In this document: piece after piece, positions 17,137-26,605 of the stretch | How positions within the stretch are numbered: position 1 is the stretch's first letter | How the letters are laid out: each line of letters starts with the position of its first letter | Source of the DNA: JANNUT01 sp046331425 | Lineage (GTDB): Bacteria; Acidobacteriota; Polarisedimenticolia; J045 | Direction of reading: 5' to 3' | NCBI GenBank assembly: GCA_046331425.1 | Contig: JAXLQU010000009.1 | Coordinates: 90,644-154,643, forward strand | Length of the DNA stretch: 64,000 bases | The notes under the pieces: generated by a model | Database searches by the model: none | The model's input: only the letters and a program-made list of their open reading frames with translations | What the model was told of the DNA's origin: nothing | Position numbers and translations under genes: made by a program

Positions 17137-18480
17137 ATGTTCCGGAATTGGTTATTGCTTGTTGCAGCCACAGTCGCCTTGCCGGTGCTAGCCCAGGAGT
17201 CTGCCCCGCCCAGTGTCGAGGATGTCGATCAGCGCCTGCGGATCCTGGAGCGAAAGCTCGAACTCGAGAAAGAGGCGGCGGCGGCGAAGGAAAAAGACGC
17301 CGCGAAGGTCTCGATCGGCGCTGACGGATTCACCTTCAAATCGGCCGATGGCAGCTATGTGCTCAAGATTCGCGGATATGTCCACGCTGACCTGCGCGTT
17401 TACGGCAACGACGTGAAGGTTGCCACCACCGACACCTTCCTGATGCGCCGTGTGCGTCCGATCTTCGAAGCGCAACTTGGAAAGCTGGCGGAAGTTCGTG
17501 TCATGCCAGACTTCGGGGCCGGCACCACCGTGCTGCAAGACGCGTACGCCGACGTGAAATTCGCCCCTTGGCTGAAGCTTCGCGCCGGAAAGTTCAAGCC
17601 GCCTGTCGGGCTTGAACGACTGCAGTCGGCCACCGATCTGGCGTTCGTCGAGCGTGCCTTGCCCACCAATCTGGTTCCAAATCGTGACCTGGGAGTGCAA
17701 CTCTTCGGTGATCTGTGGGCCGGTATCGTCTCTTATCAGGCTGGGGTCTTCGACGGCGTCGCCGACGGCGCGAGTGGTGACATCGACATCAACGACAGCA
17801 AAGAGCTGGAGGGCCGCATTTGGATCTCGCCGTTCAAGACCAAGCCCGCGTCCGTTTTGAAGGATCTGTCGTTCGGCGTGGTGGCGACCGACGGCAAAAA
17901 CCTCGGTACCCTGACGGCGACGGGGTTGTCCCCGTATCGCTCGGCGGGGCAGTTGACATTCTTCTCGTATCGCTCGGGACGGACGCTGGCCGACACCGTG
18001 ATCGCCGACGGCAACCGCAAGCGCTTCGGAGCGCAGGCGAGTTTCCAAAATGGTCGTGTCGCTGCACAGGCCGAATGGGTGCGGTCATCGGTTGAGGTGC
18101 TGCGCGGTGAGACGCTGGCGAGGCTGCAACACAGCGCCTCGCAAGCGACTGTGCAGATCCTCTTGACCAAAGATCGGGCCGCGCTCAAGGGGTTCGTTCC
18201 TCGGCGCCCATTCGATCCCGCGGCACGCCAACTCGGAGCGCTGGAAGTTGCGCTCAGGGTCGGCCGACTCACGATCGACGATCACGCTTTCCCTGTGTTC
18301 GCCGACCCCGCGACGTCGGCCAAGGCCGCGCGCGAGAAAGGTGTCGGACTCAACTGGTATCTCACACGGAACCTCAAGATTTCGCTCGATGGGATCGAGA
18401 CTCGGTTCGACGCGCTCACAGACCAGGTCGAGCGCGAGCGTGAGAGAGTCTTGCTATCACGCGTGCAAATCGCGTTCTGA
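17137..18480 (+). CDS. OprO/OprP-family outer-membrane anion porin
   Basis: 447 residues. Signal peptide at 1-19 (ending VLAQ). A short coiled coil (about 26-52, DQRLRILERKLELEKEAAA) is typical of the trimer-forming N-terminus of OprP-like porins, followed by a beta-barrel that starts with KIRGYVHADLRVY and ends in a terminal Phe (VQIAF). Family members are phosphate- or pyrophosphate-selective, but here the gene is followed by sulfate-type ABC genes, so it more likely brings sulfate or a related oxyanion across the outer membrane (inference). It lies between the two copies of the ATPase gene. Confidence 0.9.
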   Translation: MFRNWLLLVAATVALPVLAQESAPPSVEDVDQRLRILERKLELEKEAAAAKEKDAAKVSIGADGFTFKSADGSYVLKIRGYVHADLRVYGNDVKVATTDTFLMRRVRPIFEAQLGKLAEVRVMPDFGAGTTVLQDAYADVKFAPWLKLRAGKFKPPVGLERLQSATDLAFVERALPTNLVPNRDLGVQLFGDLWAGIVSYQAGVFDGVADGASGDIDINDSKELEGRIWISPFKTKPASVLKDLSFGVVATDGKNLGTLTATGLSPYRSAGQLTFFSYRSGRTLADTVIADGNRKRFGAQASFQNGRVAAQAEWVRSSVEVLRGETLARLQHSASQATVQILLTKDRAALKGFVPRRPFDPAARQLGALEVALRVGRLTIDDHAFPVFADPATSAKAAREKGVGLNWYLTRNLKISLDGIETRFDALTDQVERERERVLLSRVQIAF

Positions 18481-18503
18481 CAAGCGGTTACGGAGAATCC
18501 AGG

Positions 18504-20441
18504 ATGAGCGCGGCGGGCGTGTCACCGGTTTGGAACCGGCTTGATACCGCGTCCAAACCACCCCGTGTCGTAAAAGCTGTCGTCACGCCAGAGGGGCGTC
18601 CGGGGGCCGGTATGTCGATTATCTTGGACGGCATCTCACGCCGGATCGGGAATCGTCCGATCGTGCAAGATGTGACGCTGGAAATCGCGGACGGCGAGTT
18701 CTTCGTGATGCTCGGACCGAGCGGCAGCGGCAAGAGCACGATCTTGCGCATGATCGCTGGACTCGCGCCGGTCGATGCGGGACGGATCGTATTGCATGGT
18801 CGCGATGTCACGTCGGCCGCGCCGCAACAGCGCGGCGTTGGCTTCGTATTCCAAAACTACGCGTTGTTTCGTCACATGACCGCGGCCGAGAACGTGGCGT
18901 TCGCGTTGACGGTACGCGGCACCGCGCGGGCTGAACGCGAGCGACGCGCGCAGGAGTTGCTCGATCTGGTGGGGTTGTCCGGTTTGGGAACACGCTATCC
19001 ACGGCAATTGTCGGGCGGACAGCAGCAGCGCGTGGCGTTGGCGCGCGCGCTGGCGCATCGGCCGGAAGTGCTCCTGCTGGACGAGCCGTTCGGAGCGCTC
19101 GATGCGCGTATTCGTGAGGAACTGCGCCGCAGCGTGAAGCGGATTCAGCGTGAGCTCGGTGTAACAACGGTGTTCGTGACGCACGATCAAGACGAAGCAT
19201 TCGAGTTGGCGGATCGTGTCGGCCTGTTGGAGGACGGTCGCTTGATCGAGGCGGCGTCGCCGCGCGAATTGTACCTGCGCCCGCAGACAGACTTCGGTGC
19301 GCGCTTCGTCGGGGCCGCGAATCTGTTCGTGGTTTCGGCTGGCGCCGAGGTATTGCGAGGCGAATCGTCGAGCGCCACGCCGCCGGTTCAAGGGCGGCCG
19401 TTCGAGTTGTTGTTTCGCCCGGAGGATGTTGCCGTCAAGGATTCCCCTGATGCGTTGTCGTGGCCGCTGCTGGGACGCGCCGTGGTGGAAAACACACAGT
19501 TCTGCGGCTCGTTCGAAAAGCTCCGCCTGCGGATGCCGGCAATTCCTGGCGTGCGTGCGATCGTTCCACGCCCCGAGTTCGGATCGGACACGCTGGTGGT
19601 CGAGGCACACCGGTCGGGTCACCAAGCGCGACGCTATCCTCTCGCGCCTGGTAGTTTTGCCTGGGTCGGTGTGCGTCGCGTGCATGCCGTGGAGCACCAC
19701 GCGCTGCGTTTCGCGGTGATCGACGATCCGTGCCCAGCAGTGCACGCGGCCTGCACGTTCGCGGCCTCGATCGCACGCCCCGCCTTCGCCGATGTGATGT
19801 TGCTTGGCGGCGGTGGCTCGCTGCCACCGACGTTCGGCGATCTGCGACGAGTGCAGCGCCTGCCGCGACCCGATCACCTGGATGGGTGGCGAACGCACTT
19901 CGTGCAGCACCCGGTCGATCTCGTGGTCGTTGGATTCGAACCAACCAACGCCAATTCGACACTGGAGACGCTGCGTAAGGTGGGGAATCAAAACCTGTTG
20001 ATCGTGCCGGCCGATGCACAAACGCATGAGCGAGCGTTGATCGCGGCCACGCCCACGGAGTGGGGCAAGTCGGTAGTTGCCTTCGCAGCCCGCTTGATGC
20101 GCCACTTGAAGTGGCCCGCCACATTGCTTACCGCGGTCGACAGTCAGACGCGCAGTGCGCGCGACGAACAACTCGCGCGAGAGTTCCTGAGCGGTGGTCG
20201 CCGCTCGCTGGCGCTGATGGGTCTTGCCGCGGAGACCCAGATGGCAGTTGGAAAACCTGAAGCAGCCATCGAGACCGAGTTGGCCCGCACGCCGTACGGG
20301 TTATTGGTGTTGGGAAGCCCACCTGCCGAAGCCGATGGAATCGCCCCGCTCGGACGCTTTGCAACGCGTCACCTTCTTACCAATCCAGCCTGCGCCCTAC
20401 TGATCGTGCGCGAGGGCGCCGAACCGTTCGTCGCCAACTGA
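18504..20441 (+). CDS. CysA-like sulfate ABC ATPase fused to UspA-like domains
   Basis: 645 residues from the ATG at 18504 (GGAGA 7 bases upstream); an ATG at 18612 is the other possible start and matches the usual CysA N-terminus. ABC domain: Walker A GPSGSGKST (about 71-79), LSGGQQQRVALARAL (about 170), Walker B VLLLDEP (about 191) and H-loop VTHDQDEAF. A regulatory beta region runs to about 380. The last 250 residues are not part of CysA: they read as two UspA-like folds, the second with GKSVVAFAARLMRHL and an end of GRFATRHLLTNPACALLIVRE. It should energise the CysT/CysW permease downstream; the Usp part may sense nucleotide or stress (inference). Confidence 0.88.
   Translation: MSAAGVSPVWNRLDTASKPPRVVKAVVTPEGRPGAGMSIILDGISRRIGNRPIVQDVTLEIADGEFFVMLGPSGSGKSTILRMIAGLAPVDAGRIVLHGRDVTSAAPQQRGVGFVFQNYALFRHMTAAENVAFALTVRGTARAERERRAQELLDLVGLSGLGTRYPRQLSGGQQQRVALARALAHRPEVLLLDEPFGALDARIREELRRSVKRIQRELGVTTVFVTHDQDEAFELADRVGLLEDGRLIEAASPRELYLRPQTDFGARFVGAANLFVVSAGAEVLRGESSSATPPVQGRPFELLFRPEDVAVKDSPDALSWPLLGRAVVENTQFCGSFEKLRLRMPAIPGVRAIVPRPEFGSDTLVVEAHRSGHQARRYPLAPGSFAWVGVRRVHAVEHHALRFAVIDDPCPAVHAACTFAASIARPAFADVMLLGGGGSLPPTFGDLRRVQRLPRPDHLDGWRTHFVQHPVDLVVVGFEPTNANSTLETLRKVGNQNLLIVPADAQTHERALIAATPTEWGKSVVAFAARLMRHLKWPATLLTAVDSQTRSARDEQLAREFLSGGRRSLALMGLAAETQMAVGKPEAAIETELARTPYGLLVLGSPPAEADGIAPLGRFATRHLLTNPACALLIVREGAEPFVAN
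18612..19641 (+). repeat. direct repeat, copy B (intact)
   Basis: Intact partner of the block at 15994-16801. Homology starts around the internal ATG and ends at the RYPL codons, exactly where the UspA-like extension begins. The repeated unit is therefore the ATPase part only. Confidence 0.85.
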
Positions 20442-20457
20442 CCTACTGGAGGACTCG

Positions 20458-21483
20458 ATGTTTCGTCGTGTTTTGGTTGGAATCAAAATTGCGGCTACGG
20501 CCGCGCTTCTGATTGTTGTATTGACGCGACCTGTTGTGGCCGAAAAGACTCAGACGATTCTCAACGTCTCTTACGATCCCACGCGAGAACTGTACCAAGA
20601 GTTCAACACGGCATTCGCTGCCTACTGGAAGGCCAAGTCGGGGCAGGCCATCACCATCCGTCAGTCTCACGGTGGTTCCGGCAAGCAAGCACGTTCGGTG
20701 ATCGATGGCCTCGAGGCTGATGTAGTGACACTGGCTCTGGCCTACGACATCGACGCCATCGCATCCACCGGCTTGTTGGCGGCTGACTGGCAGAAGCGTT
20801 TGCCAAGCAATAGCGCCCCGTACACCTCGACGATCGTGTTTCTGGTGCGCAAAGGAAACCCGAAGGCGATTCGCACCTGGGACGATCTCGCGCGGCCCGG
20901 AGTCTCCGTGGTGACCCCGAACCCGAAAACCTCAGGTGGCGCCCGCTGGAACTTCTTGGCGGCGTGGGTCAACGCGTTGCGCAGAAACAATGGGGACGAG
21001 AAAAAGGCAACAGAATTCATGAAGCAGTTGTTCAAGAATGTGCCGGTGCTCGATACGGGCGCACGCGGCTCGACAATCACTTTCATCGAGCGCGGCATTG
21101 GCGATGTGCTGATTGCTTGGGAGAACGAAGCACTGCTGGCATCCAAGGAACTTGGACAAGGAAAGTTCGAGGTCGTCGTACCGCCGATCAGTATCTTGGC
21201 AGAGCCGCCGGTAGCGGTGGTCGACAAGGTCGCTCGGTCACGCGGCACTGAGGCGGTGGCCAAAGCCTACCTCGAGTACCTCTACACCCCCGAGGGTCAG
21301 AGGATCGCCGCCAAGCACTACTACCGACCGCGCGACAAACAGGTTGCTGCCGAGTCGGCGGCCGTGTTCCCGGTGCTCGATCTGTTCACGATCGACGATC
21401 CCGTGTTAGGCGGATGGCAATCGGCGCAGAAGAAGTTCTTCGCCGATGGTGGTGTGTTCGATCAGATCTACTCCGGGTTCTAG
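20458..21483 (+). CDS. sbp: sulfate-type periplasmic substrate-binding protein
   Basis: 341 residues. Signal peptide at about 1-29 (RPVVAE). Strong Sbp/CysP signature: ILNVSYDPTRELYQEFN, then IRQSHGGSGKQARSVIDGL and TPNPKTSGGARWNFLAAW. The family binds sulfate or thiosulfate in the periplasm and delivers it to CysT/CysW; molybdate or selenate cannot be excluded from sequence. GGAGGA lies about 7 bases before the ATG. Starts 16 bases after the ATPase gene and ends 1 base before cysT. Confidence 0.94.
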   Translation: MFRRVLVGIKIAATAALLIVVLTRPVVAEKTQTILNVSYDPTRELYQEFNTAFAAYWKAKSGQAITIRQSHGGSGKQARSVIDGLEADVVTLALAYDIDAIASTGLLAADWQKRLPSNSAPYTSTIVFLVRKGNPKAIRTWDDLARPGVSVVTPNPKTSGGARWNFLAAWVNALRRNNGDEKKATEFMKQLFKNVPVLDTGARGSTITFIERGIGDVLIAWENEALLASKELGQGKFEVVVPPISILAEPPVAVVDKVARSRGTEAVAKAYLEYLYTPEGQRIAAKHYYRPRDKQVAAESAAVFPVLDLFTIDDPVLGGWQSAQKKFFADGGVFDQIYSGF

Positions 21484-21484
21484 C

Positions 21485-22321
21485 ATGGCAACGATGCGGC
21501 CAGAACGTGGTGTGCTGCCGGGGTTCGGTCTCTCGCTCGGCATCACTCTGACGTTCTTATCCGTGCTCGTCATCGGTCCGCTCGCATTGCTGGCGATCAA
21601 GGCGTTCTCGTTGTCGCCGCTGGCAATCTGGGAAATCGTGACAAAGCCACGCACGCTGTCCGCCTTTCGCTTGAGCATTGGCGCCTCGCTCATCGCGGCC
21701 GGGATCAATGCCCTCTTTGGGACGCTTGCGGCATGGGTCTTGGTTCGCTACCAGTTCCCGGGCCGGCGATTGGTCGACGCCTTGGTCGATCTTCCATTCG
21801 CGCTCCCGACAGCCGTTGCCGGCATCACGTTGGCCGCTGTCTACTCGGAGAACAGCCCACTCGGTGGCTGGCTGGCGGAGTTGGGAATCAAAGCCGCTTT
21901 CACGCCGATGGGTGTGGTGATCGCGCTGACGTTCATCGGCTTGCCATTCGTCGTGCGCACCGTTCAGCCGGTGTTGGAAGAACTCGAACCGCAATGGGAA
22001 GAAGCGGCGGCGACGTTGGGTGCTTCGCGCCTGCAAGTATTGCGACGCGTGATTCTGCCCGAACTGCTCCCGTCGATGGCAACCGGCTTCGCGTTGGCAT
22101 TCGCGCGCGCGTTAGGTGAATACGGGTCGGTGATCTTCATTGCAGGGAACATGCCGGGCAAATCGGAGATCGTGCCTCTCTTGGTCATGATCAAACTCGA
22201 GCAGTTCGATTATCCGGGCGCGGCAGCGATCTCCGTGGTGTTCCTCGCGATCTGCCTGCTGTTGATGTTGGGTGTCAATGCACTGGCGTGGCGCAGCGGC
22301 CGGCGCCTATTGGCACATTGA
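21485..22321 (+). CDS. cysT: sulfate ABC transporter permease CysT
   Basis: 278 residues from the ATG at 21485, directly after the sbp stop; a longer frame would overlap sbp. Six or so membrane helices with the binding-protein-dependent permease loop EEAAATLGASRLQVLRRVILPELLPS. It begins LPGFGLSLGITLTFLSVLV, typical of CysT/CysU. It forms the inner-membrane channel with CysW. The TGA stop overlaps the cysW ATG (TGATG). Confidence 0.94.
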   Translation: MATMRPERGVLPGFGLSLGITLTFLSVLVIGPLALLAIKAFSLSPLAIWEIVTKPRTLSAFRLSIGASLIAAGINALFGTLAAWVLVRYQFPGRRLVDALVDLPFALPTAVAGITLAAVYSENSPLGGWLAELGIKAAFTPMGVVIALTFIGLPFVVRTVQPVLEELEPQWEEAAATLGASRLQVLRRVILPELLPSMATGFALAFARALGEYGSVIFIAGNMPGKSEIVPLLVMIKLEQFDYPGAAAISVVFLAICLLLMLGVNALAWRSGRRLLAH

Positions 22322-23172
22322 TGGCGGCCCACGCAGAACGGTGGAGAGCCTCGGCGACCGCCGCGGCGGCACAGGAGCCGTGGTGGCTGCGCGCGGTGTT
22401 GATCGGCGTGACGGCGCTGTTCTTTGCGCTGTTTCTGTTGGTGCCGCTGGGCACCGTGTTCTACAAGGCATTCGAGAAAGGCTGGGAGACGTACCTGCAG
22501 GCCGTGTCCGATCCGATCTGTTTCTCGGCTGTCAAACTAACGCTGATCACGGCAGCGATTGTGGTGCCGATCAACGTGCTGTTCGGGATTGCGGCCGCGT
22601 GGGCCGTGGCCTACTTCGAGTTTCGCGGCAAGAACGCGTTGATCACGTTGATCGATATCCCGTTCAGTGTCTCGCCGGTCGTTGCCGGGATGCTGTTCGT
22701 GCTGTCGTTCGGCGCCAATGGGTTATTCGGTCCTTGGCTTTCCGAGCACGGCATCAAAGTGATCTTCGCGCTCCCTGGGATCGTGTTGGCGACGATGTTC
22801 GTGACGTTGCCTTTCGTGGCGCGCGAGTTGATCCCCAACATGCAATGGCAGGGGCGCGTGGAAGAAGAGGCCGGATTGACCATGGGCGCCAGCGGCCTGC
22901 AGGTGTTCTGGCACGTCACGATTCCGAAGATCCGCTGGAGCTTGCTGTACGGTACGGTGCTGTGCGCGGCGCGCGCGATGGGGGAATTCGGTGCGGTGTC
23001 GGTAGTCTCGGGGCACATCCGCGGCGAGACCAACACGCTGCCGCTTCACGTCGAGGTCCTCTACAACGAGTATCAATTTGCGGCAGCGTTTGCGGCCGCG
23101 TCGCTGCTGACATTGGTTGCCCTGGTGGTACTGGTGGTCAAGTCGGTGACGGAACGTCGAGCGACTGAATGA
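22321..23172 (+). CDS. cysW: sulfate ABC transporter permease CysW
   Basis: 283 residues from the ATG at 22321, which shares one base with the cysT stop. Six membrane helices and the EAA loop EEEAGLTMGASGLQVFWHVTIPKIRWSLLYG, then the characteristic CysW stretch MGEFGAVSVVSGHIRGETNTLPL. Second half of the sulfate channel. Ends with a 4-base ATGA overlap with the next gene, which ties that FAD protein to the operon. Confidence 0.94.
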   Translation: MAAHAERWRASATAAAAQEPWWLRAVLIGVTALFFALFLLVPLGTVFYKAFEKGWETYLQAVSDPICFSAVKLTLITAAIVVPINVLFGIAAAWAVAYFEFRGKNALITLIDIPFSVSPVVAGMLFVLSFGANGLFGPWLSEHGIKVIFALPGIVLATMFVTLPFVARELIPNMQWQGRVEEEAGLTMGASGLQVFWHVTIPKIRWSLLYGTVLCAARAMGEFGAVSVVSGHIRGETNTLPLHVEVLYNEYQFAAAFAAASLLTLVALVVLVVKSVTERRATE

Positions 23173-24548
23173 GCGAACTAGATGTCGATGTAGCGATTGT
23201 CGGCGGCGGCTGTGCAGGCGCACTGGCCGCGCTGCACTTGGTACGGGACTCGCGGTGGCCGCGTCGCGTCAGCCTGATCGAGCGCCGAGCGCAGATCGCT
23301 GAGGGGATCGCCTACTCGACGCAGGATCTCGAGCACCGACTGAACGTACGCGCTGCGGGCATGACCGCGTTCCCGGATCGGCCCGAGGACTTTGCCACGT
23401 GGGCGGCCGCCCATGGCCGGTACGCCGGCCACGATTTCGTGCCCCGACGTCAGTACGCCGAATATCTGCGGCAGCGTTTGCAGGAGGCCTCGGACGGGCG
23501 CGTGGCGACGATCCACGACGAGGCCGTGACGGCCACGCGATTGCCGACGGGCGGCTGGTTGCTTCAACTCGCGAGTGGACGCCGCATCACCGCCTCACGG
23601 GTGGTGTTGGCGGTAGGGTTTCCGCCGACCAGCCGTTCGGCCCCATTCGACGCGGTGCGGGTTGATGACCCGCGGCTGGTCACCGACCCCTTCAACCTCG
23701 AGAGGTTATCGGCGGTTGCTGGGCCCGAACCGATCGCGATAGTCGGTACCGGACTCACTGCGATCGACTCCATTCTGACGCTCAAGCGGGTTGGCCAAAC
23801 GGGTCCGATCCATGCGATTTCGCGCCGCGGCTTATGGCCCCAAGCGCACGCGGCAAGCGAGGCTTGGTCGCTGCGATTCGATCCAGCGAACCCGCCAAGC
23901 TCGACTGTCGAGTTGTTGCGGGCGGTCCGCCGCGACGCGTCCGCAGCCGAATCTGAACACGGGAATTGGCGTAGCGTCATCGATGCGCTCCGTCCGTGGA
24001 CGCAGTCGATATGGCAATCTCTTTCGATGACTGAACGGCGTCGATTTCTAAGACATCTGCGCCCGTATTGGGATGTTCATCGCCACCGAATGGCTCCCGA
24101 TGTGTGGGAGCGCATCGCTGGCTGGGTCGGCAGCGGCGCGGTTGTGCTGCATCGGGCCCGGGTTAGAAGTGTTGGCGTCGACACACAGCATTTGCATCTA
24201 GTGCTCCAACGCAGTGAAGATCGCGACATGAGCTCCCTGCCAGTAGCCGGTCTGGTTCTCGCCATGGGCGTTGACGAGGACTACCGGAAGCACCCGTCAC
24301 CCCTGATCCAGAGCCTGATTCGGGACGGTAACGCTGTGCCGCACCCGTTGTCGTTGGGGCTGCGCACGGCTCCCGACGGGGAACTGCTCGACCAAGATGG
24401 GCGAGTGGTCGACGGTCTGATGACGATCGGCACGGTGCGCAAAGGCGATCTCTGGGAGAGCACCGCTGTACCGGAGTTACGCGTTCAGGCTGCGCGGCTG
24501 GCTGAGCACCTCACTCGACAAAAGGGTGCAGGGCCGGAGTCAGAGTAA
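23169..24548 (+). CDS. FAD/NAD(P)-binding protein, YdhS/COG4529-like
   Basis: 459 residues. An N-terminal dinucleotide-binding motif VAIVGGGCAGALAALHL (7-23) and a second Rossmann motif IAIVGTGLTAIDSILTL (about 192) mark an FAD/NAD(P)-binding protein of the type annotated NAD-binding 9 or YdhS. EGIAYSTQDLEHRLNVRA is typical of that group. No hydroxylase or reductase product is known for close relatives. Its 4-base overlap with cysW and 1-base overlap with the kinase gene suggest a redox role linked to the transported oxyanion or to signalling (inference). Confidence 0.85.
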   Translation: MSELDVDVAIVGGGCAGALAALHLVRDSRWPRRVSLIERRAQIAEGIAYSTQDLEHRLNVRAAGMTAFPDRPEDFATWAAAHGRYAGHDFVPRRQYAEYLRQRLQEASDGRVATIHDEAVTATRLPTGGWLLQLASGRRITASRVVLAVGFPPTSRSAPFDAVRVDDPRLVTDPFNLERLSAVAGPEPIAIVGTGLTAIDSILTLKRVGQTGPIHAISRRGLWPQAHAASEAWSLRFDPANPPSSTVELLRAVRRDASAAESEHGNWRSVIDALRPWTQSIWQSLSMTERRRFLRHLRPYWDVHRHRMAPDVWERIAGWVGSGAVVLHRARVRSVGVDTQHLHLVLQRSEDRDMSSLPVAGLVLAMGVDEDYRKHPSPLIQSLIRDGNAVPHPLSLGLRTAPDGELLDQDGRVVDGLMTIGTVRKGDLWESTAVPELRVQAARLAEHLTRQKGAGPESE

Positions 24549-26605
24549 TGGCCACGAGCGGGCTGCGCCGCCTGCTGGTCTCTCGCAATCTGGTTGTGCT
24601 GCTCCTGGCTGTTGGTGCTGTCGCGCTCGCCGCGGCGGCGCTGTTGCGCGGTTTGGCTGAGGAAGAAGCGCTGGCCCGCGTGCAACTGGCCGGGGTGAGT
24701 GCTGAGTTGGCGGTCGAAGGCAGCCTGCGTGAGGTCGAAGGCGCGTCGGCATTGCTCGCGGAGCGGCCGGGACTGGGGCGTTTGTTCGCGGCTGGCGATC
24801 TGGAAGGAACACGCGCATTTCTCGAGCGCTTTCGTGTCGCGAGCCGGCTGTCGGGTTGTGGTCTGATGCGCGACGGGATGTGGCTCGCGTCCGCCGGTGC
24901 GCTCGTCGATCCACCCAAAGATAGCGAGGCGATCGGCGTTACCTTCCACGAAACCAACGATCCCGAACGGCCGCTGTTGGTGGCGGCGTGGTCGGACTAT
25001 TCCGCGATGCGTGGCTTGCGCGTGGTGACGATACGCGCGCTGGACACGCGGGCCGCGCAGGCCATCGCGCAAGGCTTGGGGGTGGGTGTGGCGCTGTTGG
25101 GCGCCAAGCGCGTCTCATCGTCGGCGGGTGGACAGGTCGAAGGTCTTCGCACCCGCGCGATCCTCGAACACGTGCCGCAAAGCCGGCGGCTGCGGGACGG
25201 TAGTTTTGTGGCCGTGCACCCGCTGGTCGACGACGGGGCCGTCACGATGCTGGTCGAGGCGCGGCTCGACGCGCAATCGGTGCGCGGGCCCTTGCGTCAC
25301 TTTCTGTTGTGGCTCGGTGCACTTGCCTTGTTGGTTTCCGTCGTTGCCTCGATTTCCAGCGCGACACTGGCGCGTCGGCTCGGCGTTGAACTCGATGCGC
25401 TGACCCGCGCCGCCGCCACGATCAAGGAAGGGAACCTCTCGGTGCCGGTGCCGCATGTCGCGCCGGGCGAAATCGCCACGTTGGGCGAGACGATGGACGC
25501 GATGCGCCGCGCCCTGTTGCAGACCACGGCCGAGGTGCGACGTCGCGAGTCCGAAGCTCGCTCGATGATCGACGGGATCGTGGAAGGTGTCTTCACCGTC
25601 GATCGCGATCGTCGAATCCTGGATCTCAACACCCAAACCGCGAACCTGCTGGGCATCGAACTCGACGCGGCGAAGGGGAAGTTCTGCGGCGATGTGCTCG
25701 ACCCTGTCGGGGCGGACGGCACTCGCCCCTGTGAACACGATTGCCCGATTCTCACGGCGCGCCTGCGCGGACAGACCAGCGCGGTGGAACACCTGCGCCG
25801 CTCCGATGGCACCTGGCGCAGCGTGGTGATCACAAGCGCGATGCCGATCGAGGGGCGACAGTTCCAGTTGATGCGTGACGAGACCGACGTCGAGGCGGCA
25901 CGGCGCGCGCGCGACGCGGTGCTGGCCAACATCTCGCACGAGTTTCGGACGCCGTTGTCGGCACAGTTGGCGTCACTGGAACTGCTCCTCGATCAGGTCG
26001 ACGATCTCGCGCCCAGCGAAACACGCGAGCTGCTGCAATCGCTGCATCGCGGCGCGCTGCGGTTGACACAGCTCATCGACAACCTGCTCGAGAGCGTGAG
26101 GATCGAATCGGGGCAAACGTCGCTGCGGCGGCAGTCGGTGCGCTTGGACGAGGTGGTGGAGGAAGCGGTCGAGATGGTCCGGCCGCTGTCTGCGCTGCGC
26201 GAGCAAACACTGGTGTTCGAGATCGATGGGCCGCTGGTTCCAATCGACGCCGACGGCGGGCGACTGCGGCAGGTGGTCGTCAATTTGCTGGCGAACGCGC
26301 AGAAGTTTGCGCCCGCCGGCACAGCGGTCACGGTTCGGGTCGGCATGGCGGGCGAGGAGGCGTGGGTATGCGTCGAAGACGAAGGTCCAGGTTGGCCGGC
26401 CGGATTCGCCACCTCGTCGATTGCTCCGTTTCATCGCGGCGGTAGCGGCGAGCCGGTCGAGTCAGGCGTTGGGCTAGGACTGTGGATTGCGCGCTCGATC
26501 GTTCAGCGTCACGGTGGACGCTTGGAGTTGACAATGCGAGGCGGCCGAACTATCGCGACTCTACGTGTGCCGATCGAGGCGGATGCCGATTCGGTGAGCG
26601 GATGA
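24548..26605 (+). CDS. membrane sensor histidine kinase with PAS domain
   Basis: 685 residues. Two membrane helices (about 14-34 and 252-274) bracket a periplasmic sensing region of about 215 residues. Next come a HAMP-like linker, a PAS domain at about 340-455, HisKA with the phospho-His box NISHEFRTPLSAQL (about 460) and an ATPase domain with NLLANAQKFAP, EDEGPGW and GVGLGLWIARSIV. The PAS contains cysteines in KFCGDVL and RPCEHDCPIL, which could bind a metal or sense redox. Overlaps the FAD gene by 1 base and the response regulator by 4. The signal may be the oxyanion or its binding protein (inference). Confidence 0.93.
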   Translation: MATSGLRRLLVSRNLVVLLLAVGAVALAAAALLRGLAEEEALARVQLAGVSAELAVEGSLREVEGASALLAERPGLGRLFAAGDLEGTRAFLERFRVASRLSGCGLMRDGMWLASAGALVDPPKDSEAIGVTFHETNDPERPLLVAAWSDYSAMRGLRVVTIRALDTRAAQAIAQGLGVGVALLGAKRVSSSAGGQVEGLRTRAILEHVPQSRRLRDGSFVAVHPLVDDGAVTMLVEARLDAQSVRGPLRHFLLWLGALALLVSVVASISSATLARRLGVELDALTRAAATIKEGNLSVPVPHVAPGEIATLGETMDAMRRALLQTTAEVRRRESEARSMIDGIVEGVFTVDRDRRILDLNTQTANLLGIELDAAKGKFCGDVLDPVGADGTRPCEHDCPILTARLRGQTSAVEHLRRSDGTWRSVVITSAMPIEGRQFQLMRDETDVEAARRARDAVLANISHEFRTPLSAQLASLELLLDQVDDLAPSETRELLQSLHRGALRLTQLIDNLLESVRIESGQTSLRRQSVRLDEVVEEAVEMVRPLSALREQTLVFEIDGPLVPIDADGGRLRQVVVNLLANAQKFAPAGTAVTVRVGMAGEEAWVCVEDEGPGWPAGFATSSIAPFHRGGSGEPVESGVGLGLWIARSIVQRHGGRLELTMRGGRTIATLRVPIEADADSVSG

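Noticed and set aside
18636..20171. 511-codon open frame antisense to the ATPase-Usp gene
   Set aside because: High-GC antisense shadow: His/Arg/Gln-rich, matches nothing, and lies fully over a well-supported gene.
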